A stretch of 47,811 bases of DNA from Pseudomonadota bacterium (lineage in GTDB: Bacteria; Myxococcota_A; UBA9042; GCA-2863065), in the NCBI GenBank assembly GCA_005776585.1, contig SXOX01000308.1, forward strand, positions 1-47,811. Direction: 5' to 3'. Positions 35,436 to 41,991 of the stretch are shown here, one piece after another; position 1 is the stretch's first letter; every line of letters starts with the position of its first letter. Below the pieces are notes generated by a model. That model was not told the origin of the DNA. It saw nothing but the letters and a program-made list of their open reading frames with translations, and ran no database searches. A program made the translations under genes and the position numbers.

Positions 35436-35648
35436 ATGGAGTGCGTTCACTGTCGGGGGAGAATGGAGCGTTCGGTGACCCGTTTCACCGCCGAGCGACG
35501 CGGCTACCACGTGTCGTGGGACGCCGTTCCGGCCTGGGTCTGCTCGCAATGCGGAGAGGCCTACTTCGAGACCGGCGAGGTGGAGACCATCCAACGAGCC
35601 CTCTCCGCAATCGACCACGAGACCGAGCGCATGTGCCCGGCGGCGTAA
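35436..35648 (+). CDS. YgiT-type (MqsA-like) zinc-finger antitoxin
   Basis: This is a 70-residue protein with two CxxC pairs (CVHC, CSQC) framing a short strand region. It then has the helix ETGEVETIQRALSAIDHE, as in the zinc domain of MqsA/YgiT. It lacks the C-terminal helix-turn-helix of full MqsA, so DNA binding is unproven. It follows the DUF4258 gene by 3 bases and precedes SMUG1 copy 2 by 4 bases. Confidence 0.88.
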   Translation: MECVHCRGRMERSVTRFTAERRGYHVSWDAVPAWVCSQCGEAYFETGEVETIQRALSAIDHETERMCPAA

Positions 35649-35652
35649 CCGG

Positions 35653-35838
35653 GTGCCCCTGCACAGCATCACGGACGATTTCGTCGCCGACCTGGAGGGG
35701 CTCGCCTTCGATCCGCCAGTCACGCACGTCTACAGCCCGCTCGTCTACGCCCGAGCCCCCTGGGACCTCTACTGCGACAAGTACGAGCGGGGCCGCGAGG
35801 TCTTGATGGTCGGGTTGAATGCCGGAGCACCACTCGGC
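35653..35838 (+). pseudogene. Stranded 5' end of a SMUG1-type uracil-DNA glycosylase (copy 2)
   Basis: From GTG 35653 the frame matches the intact enzyme's N-terminus: SITDDFVADLEGLAFDPPVTHVYSPLVYARAPWDLYCDKY, REVLMVGLN. It then departs within the active-site motif (NAGAPLG instead of NPGPFG). After the break comes a leader (GCAGACGAAGG at 35848-35858, GGAGG) and a new start at 35868. It differs in sequence from both other copies, so each fragment has its own history. The frame closes at 35871. Confidence 0.85.
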
Positions 35839-35867
35839 GTGCCAATTGCAGACGAAGGGGAGGCGGC

Positions 35868-35978
35868 GTGATCGACCGCCGGGAACTTTCGTCTCCCCTG
35901 ACCGACGAGATGCTTGCCCCCTCATCCGCCTCCAAGCTCATCGTCCAGTTCAGGTCGAGGCTCACAGAGGAGACATGA
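35868..35978 (+). CDS. Short ORF (36 residues) of unknown role
   Basis: GTG 35868 lies 4 bases after GGAGG and the frame ends at TGA 35978, overlapping the next ATG (ATGA). The product is short and mixed in character (start IDRRELSSPLTDEM, end VQFRSRLTEET). It may be a remnant or a leader peptide. Support is limited to the ribosome site and the ATGA overlap. Confidence 0.35.
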   Translation: MIDRRELSSPLTDEMLAPSSASKLIVQFRSRLTEET

Positions 35979-36247
35979 GGGCACTCACCGAACTTCGGCG
36001 TGTCCACATCGAGACGATGAAGGGGATCAACGACATCAGCCCCCTTGCCGCCGCACCGAACCTCCGGGACTTGGTTCTCGTGGACATGGGTCATCTTGGC
36101 GCGGATGCCATCGACTGCCTCGTCGGCCATCCCACGCTCCGGACTGCCCTCGTCGCCCTCGGCAGCGTGAAGCGGAACAAGGCAGCGCAGGAGCGCCTGG
36201 GACTCCCGTCGCCCGAGGACTTCAAGGGCAACTGGAGGGACGTGTGA
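35975..36247 (+). pseudogene. C-terminal fragment of a leucine-rich-repeat protein
   Basis: From ATG 35975, 90 codons: LRRVHIETMKGINDISPLAAAPNLRDLVLVDMGHL and HPTLRTALVALGSVKRNKAAQERLGLP. This looks like the last one or two LRR units plus the C-terminal cap of a longer bacterial LRR protein, with the N-terminal repeats missing. It overlaps the preceding short ORF (ATGA) and ends 2 bases before the intact SMUG1 start. It could be expressed, but is better read as a fragment carried in with the second cargo segment. Confidence 0.6.
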
Positions 36248-36249
36248 CG

Positions 36250-36960
36250 ATGCTGAAGACCATCACCGATGACCTTGTTCGCGACCTCGCCGGGCTCCAC
36301 TTCGGCCCGCCGGTCGCCGCCGTCTACAACCCGCTCGAGTACGCGCGCGCCGCCTGGGACTTGTACTGCAACCGGTACGGGCAAGGCCCCCGCGAGGTCG
36401 TGATGGTCGGGCTGAATCCCGGACCGTTCGGTATGGCTCAAATAGGGGTTCCGTTCGGCGAGGTCGGCTCGGTCCGCGACTGGCTCGGGGTCGAGGCCCC
36501 GGTTGGCAAGCCGCCGGTCGAGCACCCGAAGCGTCCCATCCAGGGCTTTGCGTGCCAGCGCAGCGAGGTGTCCGGTGCGCGCCTCTGGGGCTGGGCTCGC
36601 GAGCGCTTCGGCACGCCGGACGCCTTCTTCCGACGCTTCTTCGTCACCAACTGGTGTCCGCTGGTCTTCATGGTCGAGAGCGGCGCCAACCTCACGCCCG
36701 ACAAGCTTGCGATCGCCGAGCGCACTGGCGTGTTCACCGCGTGCGACCGCGCACTCCGACGGACGGTCGAGCACTTCCAGCCCAGGTTCGTCGTCGGTGT
36801 CGGGAAGTTCGCCGAGTCGAGGATACGGGCCGTCCTTGGCAGCCCCGAGGGTGTCGTCATCGGCTCCGTGCCGCACCCGAGCCCGGCGAGCCCGATCGCG
36901 AACAGCGGCTGGGCGAGGCTGATGGATGCCGCGTTGTCGGACCTCGGCGTGACGATGTAG
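36250..36960 (+). CDS. SMUG1-type uracil-DNA glycosylase (intact)
   Basis: This is a 236-residue enzyme from ATG 36250. The water-activating motif GLNPGPFGMAQIGVPFGEV (from about residue 54) and the C-terminal HPSPASP loop are diagnostic of single-strand-selective monofunctional uracil-DNA glycosylase. In between are DWLGVEAPVGKPPVEHPKRPIQGF, SEVSGARLWGW and FFVTNWCPLVF, all family blocks. It removes uracil and related bases from DNA to start base-excision repair. Length and motifs are complete. Two diverged 5' fragments of the same kind of gene lie 600 and 1350 bases upstream. Confidence 0.95.
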   Translation: MLKTITDDLVRDLAGLHFGPPVAAVYNPLEYARAAWDLYCNRYGQGPREVVMVGLNPGPFGMAQIGVPFGEVGSVRDWLGVEAPVGKPPVEHPKRPIQGFACQRSEVSGARLWGWARERFGTPDAFFRRFFVTNWCPLVFMVESGANLTPDKLAIAERTGVFTACDRALRRTVEHFQPRFVVGVGKFAESRIRAVLGSPEGVVIGSVPHPSPASPIANSGWARLMDAALSDLGVTM

Positions 36961-36972
36961 ACGTTCCTTGCG

Positions 36973-37398
36973 CTAGGCCCGCACCGCGCGCATGCGGTTG
37001 TTCTTCGGCAGGTGCTCGACCTCGGCCAGGCCCAGGGCCTCGAGCACCGGCGGCACGTACACGCCGAAGCGGCCACGCAGGCCCTTCTTGAGGCCGTACC
37101 AGCCGCCGACCGGATTGGACTCGTCGCGCCCCCAGGCCTCGACGGTGCCGGCCGGGGCGGGCTTCTGCTCGTCGGTGCCGCCCAGCGGCATCCAGTCGCC
37201 GTGTGCGAGCAACATCGCGTGCAGGTCGTCGATGGCGCGGAGCTGGTAGCGCAGCTCGGTCTTGCCGACGCGCACGACCAACGCCGGCGGGCTGAGCGCC
37301 GGATCGCGGAAGGCCTCGAACTCGGACGAGCCGGGCGGGGTGGTGAGCTGCCATGGGGATTCGCGGGTGCCGCTGCCGGTCACGTTGCTGTTGGTCAT
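36973..37398 (-). CDS. Conserved hypothetical protein
   Basis: This is a 141-residue protein from ATG 37398, 25 bases after an upstream stretch rich in AAAGG (ribosome site GAAAGGCACCCC). Distinctive blocks are GTRESPWQLTTPPGSSEF, LRAIDDLHAMLLAHGDWMPLG, DEQKPAPAGTVEAWGR and NPVGGWYGLKKGLRGRFGVYVPPVLEALGLAEVEH. I recognise these as a widespread bacterial family of unknown function (DUF6855-like, from memory). Soluble, no signal peptide. Convergent with the SMUG1 gene. Confidence 0.8.
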   Translation of the reverse strand: MTNSNVTGSGTRESPWQLTTPPGSSEFEAFRDPALSPPALVVRVGKTELRYQLRAIDDLHAMLLAHGDWMPLGGTDEQKPAPAGTVEAWGRDESNPVGGWYGLKKGLRGRFGVYVPPVLEALGLAEVEHLPKNNRMRAVRA

Positions 37399-37493
37399 GG
37401 GGTGCCTTTCATGGTTGGGGGCCGAGGTTAGCCCCACCGGACGCCGCGGACAAGCGCTTGACCCGGTGTGTGGCCGCGACCTAGCCTCGCGCG

Positions 37494-38042
37494 ATGCCGG
37501 GCGTTGCCAACATCACGTTTCGTCGCGCGACCGCGCTGGACGCCGAGGTGGTCAGCCGGCTGGTGAACTCCGCCTACCGCGGCGAGAGCTCCAAGGCCGG
37601 CTGGACGACCGAGGCCGCGCTCCTCGACGGGCAGCGCGTGGACGCCGAGCGCCTGCGCGAGCTCATCGCCGCCGACGACCAGGTCGTCTGGCTGGCGTTC
37701 GTCGAGGGCCGCCTCGAGGGCTGCGTGCACCTCGCGCTCGAGGCCGACGGTCGCGCGTTTCTCGGCATGCTCACGGTGGAGCCCACGCGTCAGGCGCGCG
37801 GCCTGGGCCGGCGCATGATCACGCACGCCGAGGTCTTCGTGCAGGAGGCCTGGCGCCGCGATGCGCTCTACATGACGGTGATCTCCGTTCGGGCTGAGCT
37901 CATCGCCTACTACGCGCGGCGCGGCTACCTGCCCACCGGCGAGGTCAAGGCGTTTCCCAGTCAGGAGCCCCGCTTCGGCGTGCCGCGCCGAGACGATCTC
38001 CAGCTCGTCGTCCTGCGGCGAGCGCTTCCCGGGAACGAGTAG
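37494..38042 (+). CDS. GNAT-family N-acetyltransferase
   Basis: This is a 182-residue protein with the GNAT fold. The N-terminal ITFRRATALDAEVVSRLVNSAYRG is followed by the acetyl-CoA loop in LGMLTVEPTRQARGLGRRMITHAE (R-x-x-G-x-G type). The late segment is LIAYYARRGYLPTGEVKAFP. The acceptor is unknown. It lies 3 bases before the dehydrogenase gene on the same strand, so they are likely co-transcribed. Confidence 0.93.
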   Translation: MPGVANITFRRATALDAEVVSRLVNSAYRGESSKAGWTTEAALLDGQRVDAERLRELIAADDQVVWLAFVEGRLEGCVHLALEADGRAFLGMLTVEPTRQARGLGRRMITHAEVFVQEAWRRDALYMTVISVRAELIAYYARRGYLPTGEVKAFPSQEPRFGVPRRDDLQLVVLRRALPGNE

Positions 38043-38045
38043 CCG

Positions 38046-38990
38046 GTGTCACTGCTCGTCGCTATCCGGGGTTGGACCCCTGAGCCGTGGATCGCGCGCT
38101 TGCGCCAGCACGTCCCTCAGCTCGCCGTGGTGTCGCTCGATGACCCGTTCGACCAAGCCGCAGTGCGCTACGCCGCGACGTGGAAGCACCCACCGGGCGC
38201 GCTCGCGGGGCTGCCCAACCTGAAGGCCGTGTTCTCGCTCGGGGCCGGAGTCGACCACGTCCTGCGCGATCCGGCGCTCCCTCGGGTTCCGGTCGCACGC
38301 GTCGTCGATGCCGATCTCACCCACCGCATGGTCGAATACGTCGTCTGGCACTGCCTTGCCCTGCTGCGCCAGGCACGCCGCTACGCGCGCCAGCAGGCCG
38401 AGCACATCTGGCTCGACGATCGGGGACAGCCTTCCGCACGGGAGGTCCGCGTGGGGATCATGGGCCTGGGCGTCATGGGCGCCGCGGCGGCTCAGGCGCT
38501 CGTGGCGCTGGGCTTCGACGTGGCGGGCTGGAGCCGCACGCCGCGGACGCTCCCGCAGGTGGCGAGCTACGCGGGCCAGGCCGAGCTGCCCGCGTTCCTC
38601 GCGCGCACTGACCTGCTGGTCGTGCTCCTGCCGCACACGCCCGAGACACTCGGCATCATCTCGACTCCCTTGCTGCGCGGACTCGCCCGCGACGGACGCC
38701 TTGGCGCGCCGGCGCTCATCAACGCGGGGCGCGGCGGCCTGCAGCGTGAGGTCGACCTGCTCGCGTGTCTGGCTGACGGTACGCTCGGACACGTCGTGCT
38801 CGACGTCTTCGAGACCGAGCAGCTGCCGACCGACTCGCCGCTCTGGGACCACCCGAAGGTGACCCTCACGCCGCACAACGCCGCGGTGTCGGATCCCGAC
38901 GCGATCTGCGCGCTCATCGGGCGGCAGATCGACCGGCTGGAGCGCGGACTCCCGCTCGAGCATGAGGTCGACGTCGCACGCGGGTATTGA
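38046..38990 (+). CDS. ghrA: Glyoxylate/hydroxypyruvate reductase (GhrA-like)
   Basis: This is a 314-residue D-2-hydroxyacid dehydrogenase from GTG 38046. The NAD(P) loop is VGIMGLGVMGAAAAQAL (about residue 140), followed by WSRTPR. The catalytic residues are in LINAGRGG (Arg), VLDVFETEQLP (Glu) and VTLTPHNAA (His). The N-terminal part (FSLGAGVDHVLRDPALP) matches the GhrA subgroup, which reduces glyoxylate and hydroxypyruvate with NADPH. Length is normal. Confidence 0.93.
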   Translation: MSLLVAIRGWTPEPWIARLRQHVPQLAVVSLDDPFDQAAVRYAATWKHPPGALAGLPNLKAVFSLGAGVDHVLRDPALPRVPVARVVDADLTHRMVEYVVWHCLALLRQARRYARQQAEHIWLDDRGQPSAREVRVGIMGLGVMGAAAAQALVALGFDVAGWSRTPRTLPQVASYAGQAELPAFLARTDLLVVLLPHTPETLGIISTPLLRGLARDGRLGAPALINAGRGGLQREVDLLACLADGTLGHVVLDVFETEQLPTDSPLWDHPKVTLTPHNAAVSDPDAICALIGRQIDRLERGLPLEHEVDVARGY

Positions 38991-39003
38991 GCCGCCTGGA
39001 CGC

Positions 39004-39648
39004 CTACTTCAGTGGCCAGGGCGTGAGCACGTAGTCCTTGCCGCCGGCGTGGCAGCCGGTACACACCGAGGCGCCCGTCCCATCGGCGTACACCTTCCCA
39101 CTGCCGTCGAGCGTGTAGCTCTCGAACCAGTACCAACCTTTGCCGCCGGCCGAGTCCGCCGCGACTTTGACCTCGACGGCCCAGCCGACGAGCGTGTTCG
39201 CGCCGTCGTAGAGCTCCTTGACCGCCGCGGCGCCGACGGGGTGCACGGCGTTCCCCGCTGCGAACGAGGCGGCGAGCGCCGAGTTGACGTAGGAGCGGAC
39301 GCCCGCGCCGTGGGGACCCGTCGAGGCGTGGATGCCGCTCTCCGGCGCGAAGTCCGCGTACTTCCTCGCGTTGAGCCATGGGATGAGGGCGGCCTTGCCC
39401 ATCGGGATGGCGGGCGCGACTGGCGGGACGTCGCCCGGAACGGCTGTGTCGACGGGAACCGCAGTCTCGACGGGCACCGCTGTGTCGATGGGCACCGCTG
39501 TGTCGATGGGCACCGCTGTGTCGATGGGTACCGCTGTGTCGATGGAGCTGGTCTCGTCAAGACCGCCGCTGTCCCGCGCCGCGAGGCTCGACCCGGTCGC
39601 CCCGCCGCAGCCCACCAGCAAGACACTCATCATCACCGCGCTCTTCAT
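39004..39648 (-). CDS. Cytochrome P460-like lipoprotein with one CxxCH heme site
   Basis: This is a 214-residue protein from ATG 39648, with a signal sequence and lipobox (LLVGC, about Cys13). A linker of six IDTAVP/VDTAVP repeats (about 36-71) leads to the folded domain. That domain ends in VCTGCHAGGKDYVLTPWPL, with one c-type heme motif CTGCH close to the C-terminus, as in the cytochrome P460 family. GWYWFESYTLDGSGKVYADG is the preceding strand pair. The P460 cross-linking Lys cannot be checked without alignment. Probably a periplasmic heme protein needing the Ccm system, part of which is at 16 kb. Confidence 0.8.
   Translation of the reverse strand: MKSAVMMSVLLVGCGGATGSSLAARDSGGLDETSSIDTAVPIDTAVPIDTAVPIDTAVPVETAVPVDTAVPGDVPPVAPAIPMGKAALIPWLNARKYADFAPESGIHASTGPHGAGVRSYVNSALAASFAAGNAVHPVGAAAVKELYDGANTLVGWAVEVKVAADSAGGKGWYWFESYTLDGSGKVYADGTGASVCTGCHAGGKDYVLTPWPLK
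39436..39543 (-). repeat. Six 18-bp coding repeats (IDTAVP linker)
   Basis: Six in-frame 18-base units (plus-strand form GGGCACCGCTGTGTCGAT) run from 39436 to 39543. The four units nearest the N-terminus are almost identical and the last two are diverged (VET, VDT). Recent slippage expansion of a linker in the P460-like lipoprotein. Confidence 0.9.
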
Positions 39649-39758
39649 GGTCCCTCCTCGGTTGCCTGACCCGTACGTCCCTGGACCGATGTCGGTTACG
39701 CCTCCACCCCGCGTGACAGCCCCGAGCACGCGCGCTACGTTGGCGCTGGAGGTCACTC

Positions 39759-40106
39759 ATGGAGAAGCCCGACGCCGCAACCATCGACTACTATGACCGC
39801 AACGTCCCGCCCGACCCGCGCGCGGTCAAGGGCCAGATGTTCGGCCATCCCTGCGCATTCGTGAACGGGCACATGTTCTACGGGACCTTTGCCGGCAGCG
39901 TCGTCATTCGGGTCGGCACCGTGCGCGCCGCTGAGCTCACACACGAGGGCCTCGTCCTCTTCGAGCCGATGGCCGGCCGTGTCTGGAAGGAGTACGTGCA
40001 GGTCACGACCGGCGCCTTGCCCGACGAGCGTGTGCTCAGGCTGGCCCAGGACGCGCTCAACCTCACCGCGCAGCTGCCGGCCAAGGTCAAGAAGGCTAAG
40101 CGCTAG
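39759..40106 (+). CDS. TfoX N-terminal-domain-like protein
   Basis: This is a 115-residue protein. RAVKGQMFGHPCAFVNGHMFYGTFAGSVVIRVG followed by LVLFEPMAGRVWKEYVQVTTGAL is the TfoX-N / YjbR-like fold. The family is named for a competence regulator, but stand-alone copies have no proven activity. There is no DNA-binding motif and no signal peptide. It is convergent with the hydrolase gene (3-base gap). Confidence 0.85.
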   Translation: MEKPDAATIDYYDRNVPPDPRAVKGQMFGHPCAFVNGHMFYGTFAGSVVIRVGTVRAAELTHEGLVLFEPMAGRVWKEYVQVTTGALPDERVLRLAQDALNLTAQLPAKVKKAKR

Positions 40107-40109
40107 CCC

Positions 40110-41222
40110 TCACAGTGTTGCGCCGAGCCCGCTCGTCTCGAGCAGCTTCCGGAAGTAGTACTTCGGCACGCCGTCGTGCGAGAGCATCGAGCGCTTGAAC
40201 AGGACGCCATGGTCGTATTGGTCGAGCGTCCACGTCGCAAACGTCGTGTCGTGCACGAACGCGTTCGGCCCGAACCACGGCGCCACGGTCGCGGCCAGCG
40301 CCTGCGAGTCGTCCGCGGTGCCGCCGCCGTCGGTGTAGACGTCCATGAATCGCCGCGACCAGCCCGGGGTCGCGAACGAGTCGAGGTCATCCTTCAGCCA
40401 GCTCTCGAACTCCGCGCTCTTGGCGTAGAGCGAGTCGAACAACCACACCTGGCTCACCGGGAGGCCGCCCACGGTCGCGAGCGCGGCAGCGGCCGCATAG
40501 CCGCCCGAGTGCGACGCCACGACGATGGGCCCGAGGTCTCCCGGCACGAACATCGGCGGGCTCATGGTCGCGAGCACCTCGGTGACGAACGTGAGGAGGC
40601 CGTCCGGCACCCCCAGCGCGCCCGGCGCGCTCGAGGCCAGGTCGAAGGCGAGCTCCGGGCAGAGCAGGAGCGCGTTCCGCTGCGACGACTCGAGCTGCTC
40701 GATGAGCGCGAAGGCCGTGCGCGCCTTGCCCCCGGGCGTACAGGGACCGCTGGTCTTGCCCACGATGTTCGTGACGCAGTTGTTGTGCCCGTGGAGGTAG
40801 ACGACGAGCGCGACCGGCGGGGTCGGGTCGAACGCGGCGGGCACGTACAGCAGCGCGCTCGGATGCGCCGGATCCTGCGGGAACGCGCCGTGGTCGAGCC
40901 ACAGGAGCTGCGTGCCGGTCTTGAGGACCGGGGGCGACGGGACGTCGGGGATGTCGGGCGAGTCCACGGCGTCCAACGCATCGCCGGGTCCGAGGTCACG
41001 AGCGATGTCGGAAGGAGCGGGTGCCGAGGCATCCTTGGGCGCGCTGAGGTCCGGGAGGGCAGGGCTGGTGACGTCCGCGGCCAGCGAGGCGATGTCGGCA
41101 GTCGGTGCGTCCGACGGGACGTCCGCGGGTGCGTCGCGCGCGGTCACCGATGAGGTGCAGCCCAAGACCGCGAGGTGGCCCCACGCGAGGACCCAGTTCA
41201 AGAGTACCGCTCGCCCGCGCAT
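40110..41222 (-). CDS. Alpha/beta-hydrolase lipoprotein
   Basis: This is a 370-residue protein from ATG 41222, with a signal sequence and lipobox (LAVLGC, about Cys22). An Asp/Pro/Ala/Ser-rich linker (about 30-95) is followed by an esterase-like fold: the strand VALVVYLHGHNNC (oxyanion region), the nucleophile elbow VASHSGGYAAA (H-S-G-G) and a late DQYDHGVLF with the catalytic His. Four Cys may form disulfides. It is probably an exported esterase or depolymerase; the substrate is unknown. An alternative upstream frame with a signal-peptide look is described under the adjacent gap. Confidence 0.8.
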   Translation of the reverse strand: MRGRAVLLNWVLAWGHLAVLGCTSSVTARDAPADVPSDAPTADIASLAADVTSPALPDLSAPKDASAPAPSDIARDLGPGDALDAVDSPDIPDVPSPPVLKTGTQLLWLDHGAFPQDPAHPSALLYVPAAFDPTPPVALVVYLHGHNNCVTNIVGKTSGPCTPGGKARTAFALIEQLESSQRNALLLCPELAFDLASSAPGALGVPDGLLTFVTEVLATMSPPMFVPGDLGPIVVASHSGGYAAAAALATVGGLPVSQVWLFDSLYAKSAEFESWLKDDLDSFATPGWSRRFMDVYTDGGGTADDSQALAATVAPWFGPNAFVHDTTFATWTLDQYDHGVLFKRSMLSHDGVPKYYFRKLLETSGLGATL

Positions 41223-41580
41223 CTCCGCGAGCTGTACCGCGGACGCCCGTCGGGAGTCCAGCGGCACCGTTCCAGTCCCAGCGCCCCGCGCAAGACGGTG
41301 GACCGGCCGCCTGCGCCAGGCTCGACAGACCGACCAGAACGCCGCCCAGAAGTACACCCAAGAATCGTCGCCACCCTCCTTTCAGTTCAGGCCGGCTCAC
41401 GCGCAGCGTCCCTGCGTGATGAACCGGGTCACCCGACTCGCCTCAGTGCACGTGGGCGCAACGTGATCCCTCCGGTGGTTCGAGTCGAGCCGCGCGGCCG
41501 ACCTGATGCGGCGGCTGCCGTGACCCACGGACTCCACGACGCTTGACGACGCGAGGACTGGCTCCTAGCGTGCCAGCATC
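41223..41580. other. 358-base gap with a signal-peptide-like minus frame
   Basis: No clear gene. On the minus strand a frame from 41400 (RRFLGVLLGGVLVGLSSLAQA) resembles a signal peptide behind AAAGGAGG. Its continuation overlaps the hydrolase gene out of frame and has no recognisable domain. It could be the relic of an earlier N-terminus separated by a frameshift. Nothing else is seen. Confidence 0.3.
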
Positions 41581-41811
41581 ATGACCGCCAACCCGAACCT
41601 CACCGCTCAGGACCTGTGGCCCTTGGTCCAAAAGCTGTCGCACGACGAACAGCTCATCTTGGCGCGTCTGGCCCTCTGCGCCGCGCACGACTCCACCGCA
41701 GATGGCGCGGCCTACGGGGCACACCCGCCGGCCGCCGAAGAGTTCGGCGGTTCGAGCGATGCAGGGGCCTGGGAGGCCGAGGGTTGGGCGGAGTTCTATG
41801 CAAAGGGGTGA
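41581..41811 (+). CDS. Antitoxin-like protein of a PemK/MazF-type module
   Basis: This is a 76-residue protein with a helical N-terminus (LTAQDLWPLVQKLSHDEQLILARLAL) and an acidic, Trp-containing tail (GAWEAEGWAEFYAKG). This is the usual look of antitoxins encoded upstream of PemK toxins. Its stop overlaps the start of a PemK-like frame (ATGCAAAGGGGTGAG at 41798). That toxin is broken, so the antitoxin is an orphan. Confidence 0.65.
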   Translation: MTANPNLTAQDLWPLVQKLSHDEQLILARLALCAAHDSTADGAAYGAHPPAAEEFGGSSDAGAWEAEGWAEFYAKG

Positions 41812-41990
41812 GCTTCGCTGATACACGTATCGCGCCCCAGACAAGAAGAGAAGTTCCGTGTATCTATGCCATGACGCCGTAGGTCGTCACTGGTCGTGGG
41901 CCCAACGGAATCCTCCCATGGCCCACGGGCGACGACCACGACCATGTGGCCCGCGCGCTGGGACGCGGTGCGCGCGGGGCTCAGAAGTCA
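41798..41990 (+). pseudogene. Decayed PemK/MazF-type toxin
   Basis: ATG 41798 reads MQRGELR, then TGA (41819-41821) in the position of the conserved Trp, then YTYRAPDKKRSSVYLCHDAVGRHW. This is a normal PemK start with one nonsense change (TGG to TGA). After about 30 codons the expected strands are no longer readable in this frame, so frameshifts or further decay are likely. The sequence ends against the convergent peptidase gene. Confidence 0.7.
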
Positions 41991-41991
41991 A

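Noticed and set aside
40996..41400. Minus-strand frame beginning with a signal-peptide-like segment
   Set aside because: After about 40 residues it becomes Arg/Gly/Pro-rich and overlaps the hydrolase lipoprotein out of frame. At most a relic.
41470..41500. GGTTCGAGTC string considered as a tRNA T-loop
   Set aside because: Flanking bases do not pair into a T-stem, and no acceptor, D or anticodon arms are found. No tRNA gene was recognised anywhere in the window.
41798..41990. In-frame UGA in the PemK-like frame considered as a third selenoprotein
   Set aside because: The UGA replaces a conserved Trp rather than a redox Cys, and the rest of the frame is degraded. A nonsense mutation explains it better.
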